NCBI GenBank assembly: GCA_027943335.1 | Contig: BSBK01002076.1 | Coordinates: 126,501 to 190,500, forward strand | Source: Chamaecyparis obtusa | Taxonomy: Eukaryota > Streptophyta > Pinopsida > Cupressales > Cupressaceae | Reading direction: 5' to 3' | DNA length: 64,000 bases | In this document: positions 11,401-23,043 of the stretch, piece after piece | How positions within the stretch are numbered: position 1 is the stretch's first letter | How the letters are laid out: each line of letters begins with the position of its first letter | The notes under the pieces: generated by a model | Told to the model about the DNA's origin: nothing | Databases searched by the model: none | What the model saw: only the letters and a program-made list of their open reading frames with translations | Program-made: the position numbers and the translations under genes

Positions 11401-12525
11401 AAATGTATAACTCTACAAGTACTCAACCCATTTCATTAGTCTCTAATTCAACTTATTCTAACTACACAAGTATTTTAAATCCTTATGATTAGTATACAAC
11501 ACAAATTCACTCAGTATCAAATAATGTCTCCATTTCTTCAGTGTTTAAACAATAGCATAGAATTCTTGATCATACACAGAATATTTCCTTCTAGCATCAT
11601 TCAAATTTTCACTAAAGAAATAAACAGTGTTACCTTCTTGACTCATTATAGCTCCAATTGCACTACCACTTGCATCACATTCTACTTGAAATACCTTATT
11701 GAAATCAGGCAATGCCAAAATAGGCAATGCAACCTTCTGCTACAGAGTCTCAAAAATTTTATCAGCTCCATGTGTCCACTTGAATTCTCTTTTATCTCCT
11801 CTCATTGTCTCAGTCATAGCATTACAAATTGAACTAAAATTCCTTATGAACTTTCAGTAAAAACTTGCCAAACCATGAAATGATCTTACCTCACTAGAAT
11901 TCACAGGTGTAGGCCAATTTAGAATAGCTTCAACCTTTTCAGGATCCATCTTCAAACCATCAATTGAAATTAGAAATCCAAAATACACAATCTCCTCTTT
12001 CATGAGTGAACACTTTTTTAGATTTATCAGCAAGTTTTCCTCTTTCAATCTCTGCAAAACTTTTCTAACATGCAAAAAATGTTCTCTAGTCTTAATGAAT
12101 ATCAAAATATCAAGATATATAATCATAAACTTACCCAAGAATTTCTTCAAAACTTCATTCATTAGCCTCATAAAAGTACTTGGTGCATTAGTTAAACTAA
12201 AAGGCATAACCAACCACTCATACAAACCTTTTGTCTTGAAAGTAGTCTTCCACTCATCACCTTCTCTGATTTTGATATGATGATTCCCACTTTTCAAATC
12301 AATCTTTATGAAATGCTTTGCTCCAGTCAAACTATCCATTATGTCATCCATTCTCGATATAGGAAACCTATACTTCATTGTTATCTTATTGATTGCTCTG
12401 GAATCAGTACACATTCTCCATTCTCCATTCTTCTTAGGTTCCAATAACACAGGTACTGCACAAGGACTCAAACTTTCTCTGATCAAACCTTTATCCAGAA
12501 AATCTTGAATTTGTCAATTCAATTC
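11401..12525 (-). pseudogene. Element C: RT and RNase H
   Basis: The RT runs from about 12,525 to 11,854, with [22 protein letters not shown] and the catalytic loop. The loop reads YLDILIF where gypsy A has YLDDILIF, so an in-frame loss removed one of the two catalytic Asp residues. RNase H follows ([20 protein letters not shown] at 11,660-11,727 and [15 protein letters not shown]) and is broken by stops towards 11,400. Loss of the second Asp alone should abolish polymerisation. Confidence 0.88.
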
Positions 12526-13576
12526 CTAATTCTCAGTAGGTGTCAACTGATGAGGTGCCTTATTTGGTAAACTAGCTCTAGGGATTAGATCCATGCAATG
12601 ATCAATACTTCTTTTCGGTGGAAAACCATGAGGTACATTATCATAAATGATATCACTATACTCAGTGAGTAACTTATCAATCTCCTCAAGGACACTATCC
12701 TCTATTTTCTTACTTGGTTTGTTAGGAATTACAACAAAACATATGTCATTCTTTTTCAAATCCTTAACAAATTTCCTTCCTTCCATCAAACAAAATTTTA
12801 TAGATGTGAAAACATTACTAACAGGTTCTTCCATTAGAGGTAACAAGATTTTTTTTCTTCCATCAGCCACAATAGTATACTTATGCAATCTCCCATCATA
12901 TATAGCATGTCTATCATATTGCCAAGGTCTACCCAACAAAATATGACAACAATCCATAGGCATGATATCATACAACACTTTATCATAGTACTTTCCAATC
13001 TTCAAATTCACATAACATTGTTCACTTACCAAGTATGTTCATCTTTGATCCATGAAATCTGATAGGGTTTCAGATGTTCCAACCTTTCCAACTGTAATTT
13101 TGTGACCATGTCCTCAGATGCTAGATTCTTCGAGCTACCACTGTCAATGATTACCTTCCAAAAATTTTCAAAAACTCTACATCTGGTCTTGAACAAACTT
13201 TTCCTAACCGGATCTTCCTTTTTACTTTCATTCCACAGTGCTCTCCTTACCATCAAGTTATTTTCCTTCTCAAGTTCATTCAGTGACTCTTCTTGTACCA
13301 AAGCATTTCTACTGCTACTAGCCTTCTTACTAGTATGTGTACATTCAAAATATCTATGTCCTTCTTCTCCACAATTATAACAAGTTTCTCGTAAATTACC
13401 TCTACTATAACCACCTCGATAGTTACTGCCTCTGCCTCTAGATGAATTTTCACCTTTCCACTCGGTCTTGCCTTTGTCCAGATTTGTCTTTTTAGGTTCA
13501 GATCTACTATTTTCATCATAAGACCTTCCTCTTCCTCTAGGGAATCTACCACCTCAACCTCTTTGTCTCTGTTCAT
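12526..13576 (-). pseudogene. Element C: zinc knuckle, protease and linker
   Basis: The zinc knuckle CYNCGEEGHRYFEC (CX2CX4HX4C) lies at 13,341-13,382. The protease active site IIDSGSSKNLAS follows near 13,120-13,155, and then CHILLGRPWQYDRHAIYDG (about 12,900-12,950), the conserved C-terminal protease block. A linker with the pre-RT sequence runs to 12,526. Frames shift at about 13,030 and 13,300. The CCHC motif binds nucleic acid during packaging in working relatives. Confidence 0.85.
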
Positions 13577-14276
13577 GTCTCTTATTCAATTTCTCCTTTG
13601 CCTTCAATGCAAATTGATAAGCCTCTTCAATGCTCTCCAATTTGACCAAACTGATCTCCTCTTGGATGGAAACTCTCAAACCATTTAGGTACCTAGAAAT
13701 TTTTTCCATGTCATCCTCATCATGTCTAGATCTGATATCTAATCTATAGAATTCCTCAGTATACTCTTTTATCGAGCTATCTTTCTACTTTAGACTTTGC
13801 ATTCGCCTAACTAGGTAAATATGATAATCACAAGGTAAGAACTTTCCTTTCAATTGATTCACCATTTTATTCCATACCTTGATTTTGTCTTTGCCTTTCT
13901 TATTCTGATCTAATTGCAGATGTTCCCACCACAAGGATGCATGACCTTTCAAATTTGTGCCTGCAATCTTCACCTTTTTCTCCTCACATACATTTTCATT
14001 CTCAAAATACTTTTCCATTGCAGTGATCCAGTCTATCAATTCATCAGAATCCAATTTCCCACTATATTCAGGAGGATTTAAATGTGGTGTTGACTTCAAA
14101 CTTGTCAAGGCCTTCAAGAATCTTTCCTCACCTTGATCCATCATAGGTGCAGGTTCTACTTCACCTTGTTCCACTTCAACTTCATCATCACTAACATCTT
14201 CAAGATGTCTGCCTCTTCTCTGGGTTGTTTCAATGGCTTCTAATGTAGCAGCAAGTTGTCTCATTATGCTTGCCAA
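13577..14276 (-). pseudogene. Element C: gag capsid region
   Basis: The ORF at 13,785-14,276 begins MASIMRQLAATLEAIE, has a Glu/Asp-rich stretch, then the capsid motifs PPEYSGKLDSDELIDWITAM and ASLWWEHL. A TAG at 13,785 separates it from further gag sequence that continues towards the zinc knuckle. The start lies about 170 bases inside the primer binding site, normal for this group. Confidence 0.82.
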
Positions 14277-14432
14277 TCCTAGATCCTCTTCTCACCTCCC
14301 ACAAACCATCTTGAAAACCCTCTACAAATGTAGGTTAGATTGCAATCTACTACCCCACAATAATTCAAATAGGGCTTCACAAGAAGGAACCTACAAACCT
14401 AGATCTAGAGACCTAGATCTAGATCTCACCTC

Positions 14433-14444
14433 ACTCTGATACCA
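14433..14444 (-). promoter_or_regulatory. Primer binding site of C (tRNA-Met type)
   Basis: The minus strand reads TGGTATCAGAGT, the classic plant initiator-Met tRNA complement. It lies two bases inside the 5' LTR (14,447). Confidence 0.9.
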
Positions 14445-14446
14445 CC

Positions 14447-15125
14447 TGATGCAAGGACATAAAGCTAAGGGGCCAAATGATGGCACACCCTATAGATTGA
14501 ACCCTTCTCAATAACTCATGAAAGTAACAACACAGTGAGGGAGAGAAAGCAAGATCATTGATATTATTAACTTCATTCAAATTGATTCATACATGTTGGG
14601 CTGTAAGGCCTTCCCAGTTAGGGCCAGATATTACAATGAGATACATAAGTCCTCCAACATGTGAGGATCTATCAACAATCTTGATTCTACTATCTTCTAT
14701 CTTCTACCAAAAACTAACTCCCTAAACTCTAACCAAACAACTATACTTATACAAGAGACCACCAAATTGAGTCGACCTTCAGGTCCATAATCAATGGATG
14801 GAATGATCAAATTTGGGACCACACACTTCCCAATGATGGATACCAGCATTAAATCCATGACCCATAATCAATGCACAAGTTGGCCTCAATAGAAACTCAA
14901 AATAAACTACTTGATAAGCAAGGATGACCGAGCAACAAACAAGCATCATCGAGCCCCAGTGAAACAACTGACCGCCCATGAGATAACTGACCATACTTGG
15001 TAACCAAAGGAAACTGACCAACTACCAACCAACTCAGTCAAAGTGGGAACTGAGAAATATAGACAAACTTCAAATATCTTTTTGGTGACACAAGATTTCC
15101 AAGGACCCGAGATGCACCTACATCA
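14447..15125 (-). repeat. 5' LTR of element C
   Basis: It is 679 bp with plus-strand ends TGATGCAAGG and CCTACATCA, both intact. The right-hand TSD TTCTC follows at 15126-15130. A minus-strand TATA-like TATAAGTA lies near 14,750. Confidence 0.92.
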
Positions 15126-15130
15126 TTCTC

Positions 15131-16175
15131 ATTGTGCAAAAAGTATTGAATATGATGCTGATTTGAGGTCAATGCATCTGAAGATGCTGAAGATGAACCT
15201 ATGGTTAACAATGTTTCCATTTTGTCTGTGGATTTTTCTTCTTATCATCATGAGAAGGTGGCCTTCTTATCCCGGTTTGAGGATGTTTTATGTTAAAGGA
15301 AGGAAACTAATTATGATATAGATGATGATTCCTACACTAATTACTTTGCACAAGATGATTTGAGGCTAGAGATATTAATCCTTGTTTCAAATAGGGATGA
15401 TGTTTGCAACATCGGGGGTGAGACCAGTAAAAATGAAGATAAGGTCCAAATTCCATTGAGCAGTAAGAAGATCTCATCACTCTCAGCTGATGAATTCCAA
15501 AGGTATGCACCTATTTTGGACTATCCTTTGCAGCTCCCCATTGATATATTCTTTGACACTGATAATGAGGTAGGCATTCAAAGTGATGAAGATGATCCAT
15601 GTTCATTAGTGTTCCCCTCATGTAGTGACTCTGTAAAAGAAGAGGATGGAGGCCATGACAATGTGTATTTCTATCATGAAGATTCTAGTTATGAACAAGT
15701 TTTTGGTTCATTTCCTTTTCCTTCTTTTGCTAAATATGATAGTGAATGTGACAGTATTGAGGACTTTGTCTTCAATGATTGGGACAAAAATTTTCTTAGC
15801 AATAATGATGCAGATCAATTTTCCCTATGTCACAATGTTTATGAAAGAGACTTTCACTTGGTTCATGGTCTAGTCAATGAGGCCATCATGGGGGAGCCAA
15901 GTTACTCAGTGGCTGAAGCAATGCATGAAGGTAAATCTAAGGATCCAAGTCCTTCTCAGCTAGATAATTTTGTAGTAATGTATGACAATCACTATGTTCT
16001 ATTTTCTGATGCATTACTAGATCAGTTTTATATTTCTAGTCATAAAGAAGAGGTGGATGATGTTCCATACTTCTTGGAGTATGAACATGATAATGGTTGT
16101 AAATGGAAAAACATGGGTAGATGCAACTATAGTTTTATTTTTCAACTCATGAATGATCATATATGTTGGCAGTAA
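15131..16175 (+). pseudogene. Element B: acidic ORF of unknown function
   Basis: Sequence of element B resumes here after the TSD of C. One frame, open except for a TAA near 15,296, runs to 16,175; the part from ATG 15,360 is 271 codons. The product is very acidic and rich in Asp, Ser, Phe and Tyr (for example DNEVGIQSDEDDPCS and SIEDFVFNDWDKNF), without a zinc finger, protease or RT motif, signal peptide or membrane segment that I can see. It may be the C-terminal part of the gag-like protein or a separate product; an indel near 15,170 blurs the link. I do not recognise it. The length and composition bias argue that it was once translated. Confidence 0.55.
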
Positions 16176-16475
16176 GATTCTCATAACACTTCAAGAAGCT
16201 GGTAACATATGTGGATGAAAATCAAACCTTTGATTTGAGAGGGTCTTGATTTTCCTTTGGTGGCCCAGGGCCACCAAGAAAAGTTTTAATCTTGTAAAAT
16301 ATTTGTAAATAATTTTCCTTTTCTATTGTGTGTTTCATTTCCTATTTCCCTAATTCATTTGCCAATTTTTGAGAAGGTTCCCTGTCATTTTTTATCCAAT
16401 AGGTGGTTTGCTTCCTCTAGTAATTCTACATTATTGCATGTTCACAAGTTACCCATCATCCCCAGATAGAGCCAC
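16176..16475 (+). other. Element B 3' untranslated internal end
   Basis: AT-rich non-coding sequence lies between the acidic ORF and the 3' LTR. It holds a small palindromic GGTGGCCCAGGGCCACC (16,258-16,274). There is no clear polypurine tract immediately before 16,476. Confidence 0.5.
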
Positions 16476-19400
16476 TATTAGTCCATTTTCCTACCATTAC
16501 CAAAAATCCAATGAAAATGGTCTATTCCTACAAAACCCTAAGAAAGTAGCCATGTCCTCCTGCAAATTTGTTTTTATCAGTGAAGAAGGTGTATGATGTT
16601 TTGTGGCTTTCAAACTTAGTTAGGGATAGTTTAAGGTGTATGCAAGCTCTAGTTAAGATCACATGTTCTTAAATACAAAAATCAGTGAGATATGGCTACT
16701 TCAAGATCTGAGAAATAGGTCTTTTCCATGTGCAAGGGTTTCATAAAATTTGTCTAAGTCCAGAAAAACCCTACCCAATTCTATTTTCTCACTACCTTTT
16801 TAGACCTCTTAAGGTCCCCATTCTGCACATGTTTTATTTTCTAAGTCCGGACAGTTAAGTTTCTATTCAGCAACTCTGGGACTAGAGTGTTCGCATCATC
16901 TTCTAATATTGGCAATTAGTGGCCTGACATTTAGTGACCTGGTGAGTGGTTTAGGTTTCCTTTAGTCACTGGATCTCCAAATAATGTGGTCAAGTGTGCG
17001 TGCACTCAGAGATAAAACATGGACCATTTATACAAATCGAGATCAATGGCTTGCACTTGTTCTTAGAATGGGACCATAGTTAAGACAAATATCCAGTGAC
17101 TTTGAGTTTTCTTTAGTCACGTGATCTATAGATGGGCTTGGGTTAATTCAAAGTTAGCATCAAGTTTTTTTATGGTAGTTAAGTCTTGTATTCAACGAAC
17201 TAGCGACTATGTGTTCACGTATTCTCCTAATCTTGGTGGTCATGTGCTTAACATCAGGTGATCCAACAAATAGTTAAGAAGTGTGTTTTTGATGGATCTC
17301 ATAATGAAATAGATAAGTCACTTAACATTCAATGAATAGGAAAGAACCATTGATGTTGATCTTGATCGATAGATGGTGCTAGTTCTTGTAATGAAACCCA
17401 GGGTCAACCCAAGTATTCAGCGATCCAGATATTGACCTTATCACTCATTCTCATGATCTAACCTTAGTAAATGATAACCCTCAGCAATCTAGAAAATGCC
17501 TTTAGTCATTGAATCACTAGATCAAGTTGGGTTAGAGATAAAGGCTTGGAGATTGAATATGAGTCATTGATGTAGATAGATCAGACGCTAGTTGCTAGTT
17601 CGTTGGATGAAACCACAGGTCAAGAAAAGATTATGTGATCACGTAAATGCTTTGTTTGTGTGATCTCCAGACTGATCTTGGGTTAAGTAAAATGTGTTGA
17701 GATCAAGCAAAGACTTCAGTCATTTAATTTCTGAATGGCTTAAGGTTAAGATGCTCATTATGGTTAAAGATAAAGGCATTGCTAGGTGTGTTCATGTGCT
17801 CATTCCCAATTAGCTGTCGGGTAAATGATGTGGCCAGATATTTTTCAAAGCTTAAGTGACTGTTGTCAATTAATGAGAACTGCTTGATATGTCAGGAAGG
17901 ATATGGATCAACGGTCATGTTTTAAACTTAATCAATTAGTCATTGTTGCCATAATTTGAACTAATTAAAGGTTTCTGTAGGGTTTGATACAATAAGCCAT
18001 AAATGACAAAGCTAGGTTATATTTGTTTGTTTGAAGGATCGTATAGGTGCAAATTGATGAGCAGAAGATGCAGGTAGCTGCCATGATCTGATTTTAATTC
18101 CTAATATGCCATGTGAAGTTTATTATAGAGGACTGGTGTAAGACAAGGGTGGCTAGGGTTTGATGGATGTCAGTTGTTTCCATGCCTTGATTCATGCAAG
18201 TTTTCCAAGTTGGTTCTCACATTTAATTTTGTTGTTTGCAACAAGAAATCGGTAATTTGTAATTACAGTTAGCCTATTGATGATAAAGCTTAAATAATTG
18301 TACAATCAAATTTGATCTAATCCTCTTGGGTTTCCAATCTTTCTTGTTTGCTTTCATTTCTTCTTGATCTCAATTTTGTGGTGGTTGTAGACCTAATTTT
18401 GACCTAAATGATCCCAAGCATGTTGTAATTCTTTATAAGGATTTCCAAGATCATTTAGTAGGCATTCTTGATTCTCTATTAATTTCTGAGAGCTGGTTCC
18501 ATGAGTGGTTCCTTCTATATATACTACCCTCTTCTTCTCATTTAGGGTTCTCTTGTATCCTTTATGGTTTTCATATAAGAATGTAAATTGTAACAAGTAT
18601 GTCTTGTGTATAAGATTTTATCATATTCATACTACTATCAGATTGTCTCCATTTGGTTCTTGATCTTATTAATTAGAGCATCAAGGGTGTTCTAGTTTTT
18701 CTCTTATATGTCTGCAAATGATAGCAATAGAGTTGTTTTTGTAGAAATAACTGAGTTTAGGATTGGTTTTCAGATGTGTATGAGTTGGGGTATCAAGGGT
18801 ATCTCAATCTTGTCTTTTAGTGGATGCTAATTAATGTGTTGCTTATTTCTAGGTCTCTTCTAAGGGGATGGTTAAAGTCCTTTGAATATATAGGTGATTT
18901 CATATTTGAGTACACAAGTGGATTGCTAAGTAGAATCCGATCAATGGTGTATGATTGGTGTAAGGCATCAAAATATTAGAGTTTGTTGTCTTTTTGTTTC
19001 ATAGCTCTCTATTGCAATGTTTATTTGGCTATGTTTCCCTTCGGATAAGGCACTAGTCTATGATAGATTTGGGGTATTTCAGAAACCCATTCCACCCAAA
19101 AAATTAAATGAAATCATTTTCCCTTTCATGTTTGGTAGGAGGAGTTATGATTAGTTTCTAGTTTTTAGGCTTACTCTATGCAAGAGGGATATTACACAGG
19201 CTATGGTCAACATTCACTGAGGTACTTGTTACCCAAATGAGTCTAAAAGCTATTCCATAGTCATATATTTGTAGGCCTATTTTTTGTCAAAAGAATTCAT
19301 GTGTGTGCAGATAAGGTATACCCACCTGAGTGATGTGGAGCTCAAAGTGAAGAAGGTCTTTGCACCTTGTGGTGTTGGACTTTTCTTGTCCCTTTTTTGC

Positions 19401-19495
19401 TGATGGTGCCGAATTTGTGTTCCAAGTTCTCAGTCACATAATTTGGTACTCAATTTCCCACCTAGGAAAGGGGGTTGCAAGAAAAAACACCAATA
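16476..19495 (+). repeat. 3' LTR of element B
   Basis: It is 3020 bp and collinear with 2664-5678, with many scattered substitutions and small indels. Both termini are changed (TATTAGTCC; CACCAATA). The right TSD GAGTG follows at 19496-19500, where the RT of gypsy A resumes in frame ([14 protein letters not shown]). The TATA box is conserved at 18516-18523. Confidence 0.92.
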
Positions 19496-20600
19496 GAGTG
19501 GAAGACTACTTTTAAGACAAGAGATGGTTTGTATGAGTGGTTGGTTGTGCCTTTTTGTTTAACTAATGCACCGAGTACTTTTATGAGATTAATGAATGAG
19601 ATTTTGAGGAAATTATTGGGAAAATTTGTGATTGTATACCTAGATGATATTTTGATATTTAGTGAGACTAGAGAAGAGCATTTATTGCATGTAGAACAAG
19701 TATTCCAGAGATTGAAAGAAGAAAAGTTGCTAGTTAACCTAAAAAAGTGTTCCTTCATGAAAGAGGAGATTGTCTATTTGGGATTTGTAATTTCAGCTAA
19801 TAGTTTGAGAGTGGATCTTGAAAAGGTTGAAGGTATTTTGAATTGGCCTACACTTGAAAATTCTAGTGAGGTAAGATCATTTCATGGTTTAGCAAGTTTT
19901 TATTGAAAGTTCATCAAGAATTTTAGTTCAATTTGTAATGCTAAGATTGAGACTATGAGAGGAGATAAAAGAGAATTTAAGTGGACACGTGGAGCTAATA
20001 AAATTTTTGAGACTTTGAAGCAGAAGGTTGTTGAATTTCCTTTGTTAACATTGCCTGATTTCAATAAGCTATTTCAAGTTGAATGTGATGTAAGTGGTAG
20101 TGCAATAGGATCTGTGTTGAGTCAAGAAGGTAAACCTATTGCTTTCTTTAGTGATAAGTTGAATGATGTGAAAAGGAAATATTTTGTGTATGACCAAGAG
20201 TTCTATGTTATTGTTCAAGCCCTAAAGAAATGGAGACATTATTTGATACCAAGTGAATTTTTGTTATATACTGATCATAAGGCTTTACAGTATTTGGGTA
20301 GTCAGAATAATTTGAATCAGAGACATATGAAATGGGTTGAATATTTTCAGAGTTATACATTTGTGATAAAACATAAGAGTGGAGTCACTAACTGAGTTGT
20401 TGATGCATTGAGTAGAATATCTTTGATGACTGAGATGAGAATTGAAGTTCTTGGTTTTGATGACATGAAAGGATTGTATGAAACTAATCTAGATTTTTCT
20501 AAGTCGTGGAGAAAGTGCAGAGCACCTATTCAAGATCAACCAAGTACTAAATGCGAAGACTATTTCATTCAATAAGGTATGTTGTTTAAAGGTATTCAAT
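19496..20600 (+). pseudogene. Ty3/gypsy element A: RT (second part) and RNase H
   Basis: RT resumes at the codon after the break near 2660. The catalytic loop [15 protein letters not shown] (about 19,640) is intact. The RT frame ends at a TGA (19,904-19,906) in the SFYRKF block, where CGA to TGA is likely. RNase H follows (LPDFNKLFQVECDVSGSAIG, AFFSDKLNDVKRK and YTDHKALQYL, 20,050-20,300) and is closed by another TGA at 20,393-20,395 in the conserved VVDALSR region. Gypsy A is closely related to element C. Confidence 0.9.
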
Positions 20601-21918
20601 TGTGTATACCGAGAGGATCAATGAGAACTAATCTAATAAAGGAGAAACGTAGTAGTGGTTTGGCTAGACATTTTGGTATTGACAAAACATTGAATTTTCT
20701 TAAGGAGAAATAATTTTGGTTTGAGATGTATAAGGATATTTAGAAATTTGTGAAAATTTGTGGAATTTGTCAAGTTGCAAAGGGAGTAAGTCATAATATT
20801 GGATTGTATATACCAATTTTTGTTCCTAAGAAACCTTGGATTGATATCAGTATGGATTTTATTCTTGGCTTACTGAAGAAAATGAGAGATAATGATTCTA
20901 TATTTGTTGTTGTGGATAGATTTTCTGAGATGGCACATTTTATACCCTGTAGAAAGACATTAGATATAGTGCATATAGAAGATATTTTCTTTAGGGAAAT
21001 TATCAAATTGCATGGATTACTAAAAAGTATCATCTCTGACCGAGACAGTAAGTTTGTTGGATACTTTTGGAAGACTCTTTGGAAATATTTGGGTACCAAC
21101 TTGAGGTATAGTTCTACATTTCACCCACAGATAGATGGAAAGACAAAGGTTGTGAATAGAAGTTTGGGTAATATTTTGAGATGCTTAGTTGGAGATAAAC
21201 TAAATAATTGGGATTCTATGTCGGCACAATCAGAGTTTGCATACAATAATTCATTGAATAAGAGTATTGGAAAAACACCTTTTGAGATTATTAATGGCAT
21301 ACAACTGAGAGGTATATTAGCTTTGAAGAATATTGATGGTGAAGAAAAGAGAAGTGTTGAAGGAGTAAAGTTCATTGAGTTCATGAAGACATTGCATGAA
21401 GAAGTGAAACATAAGTTGGAGAATAGTAATCATAAATACAAGGATATAGTAGATAGATTAACAAGACATAAGACTTGCATTTTGGGATGAAGTAATGGTA
21501 CACTTGAAGAAAGGTAGATTTCCTGTTGGAACATATGGGAAGCTAAAAAATGAAGAAATTTGGTCCTTGCAAGATATTGAGGAGATTTGATAGTGGAAAT
21601 GCTTTTGAGATTGAGTTACTTAATGACATGGATATATCACCTATATTCAAAATTGTAGATTTATATGAGTATTATGAACTTGATGAAGACATGACAATAC
21701 CAAATGATTATCCTAAGAAATAGAAAAAAGAAGTTGAGCATATTTTGGAACATAGAGTTAGAAGAAGCACAAGAAGAAAATAGTATATGAAATATCTATT
21801 AAAGTGGAAGAACAGACCGATTGAAGATAGTTCATGGATGTCACAATCTGAGTTGGATTCAGCTCGGGTTGTACCGACTACATGATTTGGAGAATCATTT
21901 CAAACAACCTCAGGTGTC
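20601..21918 (+). pseudogene. Ty3/gypsy element A: integrase and chromodomain
   Basis: The integrase zinc finger (HFGIDKT ... CGICQVAKG) is broken by TAA and TAG codons around 20,710-20,745. The core is open from 20,750: ISMDFILGL, then SDRDSKF (about 21,035), then DGKTKVVNRSL (about 21,130) with Lys where the catalytic Glu belongs, 35 residues after the second Asp. After a frameshift near 21,480 the [22 protein letters not shown] block, KKFGPCKIL and a chromodomain (EVEHILEHRVRRSTRRK, then KWKNRPIEDSSW) follow to about 21,870. Similarity to element C ends within a few bases of where its LTR should begin (about 21,910-21,925). Confidence 0.88.
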
Positions 21919-23043
21919 TAATGCAGGAGATGTTAGGAATGAATGCTGATTATATCCTATGGGGGAGTATTCAGAGCCATTTTTTTGTAGTTTTATGTTT
22001 CATTCATGACTATGGTTGTCATTGATGTCAATACAGTGATCTACAAGAGATTAGCAGAGAAGTAAACAGTGTTTGAATTAGCACACATGGAGAATTGAAG
22101 ATCAAGCTATGAAAAGTTAAGGACTTGCTCTATATTATGTCTTGAGATCATGGTCAAGAGAACATATAGAAATTCAATTATTCATGACAATTATGTGTAA
22201 TTCAGTAGTAGTATTCAGACAATGTTCCTAACAAGCAGCCTGTGATAACTGGATGATATCTCCTAATCAGGATAGAATCTAGGCATGTGAATTTGTACAG
22301 TTAATGAAGACATTATGATAGTGACATGGACATGACAACATGGTCAGAGGTCACATGAGTGAATATTTATTTTTTTTGGAAGCTGATATTTTTATGTAAT
22401 TACAAAATATTGTGTAACATGTGGAGGTTTATATTTTATAATTGGTTAAGCCTTGTTGGCCAACTCATTTGTAATTATTTGAGTATCGTATAAAGGAAGG
22501 ATTTTTTTCCTTTATTATTGTAATAATATGTGTAAGGAATTACAAAATTGAGCAATATATGTTGTAAGAGGATATACGAATTGCAGAGATCTGATATTGA
22601 GATCTGGTAAAGCAGTTGGTGCAGTTTGGCATAGATAGAGGAGCAAAGATAAGTTTACGAGATTAGTAATTATTTGGTTTTTTTTTTTTAGTAATATAGA
22701 GATCAATTGGATAGTGTGTTTAGTGATCTTTTCCTTGAATCTATTTGGACAGTGGGTCCTTCTGCCTTCCATAACTCCTAACAGGGTTAGAATCTTTTAT
22801 CAGGGATTCAAAGTCTCCTAACAGGGACTCATATGTACTAAATGTATTTCATAAGGATCTTAATAGATTCTATCCTCTCACAAGGAATTTTTATATTGGT
22901 ACACCTTTTGTGGGCATCATTCCCACCGGGGTTTACTCTCTTATCAAGAGGTTCTATAGTCAACATATCTTGTGTTATTGTGTTGTTGTATATGTTTATC
23001 TTTCTCTGGTTGTTTCTTACATTGCTTACTATTAGGATTAACA
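21919..23043 (+). repeat. Copia-like 3' end and 3' LTR
   Basis: The purine run ATGGGGGAG (21,959-21,967) followed by TATTCAGAGCC (expected TGTTCAGAGCC) resembles a copia polypurine tract and LTR start. The text then has copia-LTR features: ATTGATGTCAA-type sequence near 22,020, T-rich and polyadenylation-like stretches near 22,500, and ACCGGGGTTTACTC near 22,930. It ends at GGATTAACA (23,043). No matching 5' LTR is in the window, so boundaries are tentative. Confidence 0.45.

Larger units (their letters stand above)
6703..15125 (-). mobile_element. Element C: Ty3/gypsy chromovirus, minus strand
   Basis: The element is 8.4 kb including solo LTR D, about 6.0 kb without it, a normal chromovirus size. 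LTRs lie at 6703-7373 (3') and 14447-15125 (5'), with TGATG...CATCA ends and TSD TTCTC. A Met-tRNA-type primer site lies two bases inside the 5' LTR. Gene order on the minus strand is gag, zinc knuckle, protease, RT, RNase H, integrase, chromodomain. Every domain carries stops or frameshifts, so the copy is dead. It sits inside element B. Confidence 0.93.
2664..19495 (+). mobile_element. Element B: gag-only LTR retrotransposon, split by C
   Basis: Two direct LTRs (2664-5678 and 16476-19495, about 3.0 kb each) enclose an internal region that is about 2.4 kb once nested element C is removed. The 5-bp TSD GAGTG lies at 2659-2663 and 19496-19500, inside the RT of gypsy A. Ends are TG...CA in the 5' LTR; both ends of the 3' LTR are mutated to TA. 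Internally I see only a decayed gag-like ORF and an acidic unknown ORF, with no protease, RT or integrase. It is therefore a non-autonomous element of the TR-GAG/LARD kind, presumably moved by enzymes made elsewhere. Confidence 0.9.

Noticed and set aside
10346..11439. Plus-strand ORFs of 97-116 codons
   Set aside because: Antisense shadows of the integrase of element C, whose minus-strand motifs are clear.
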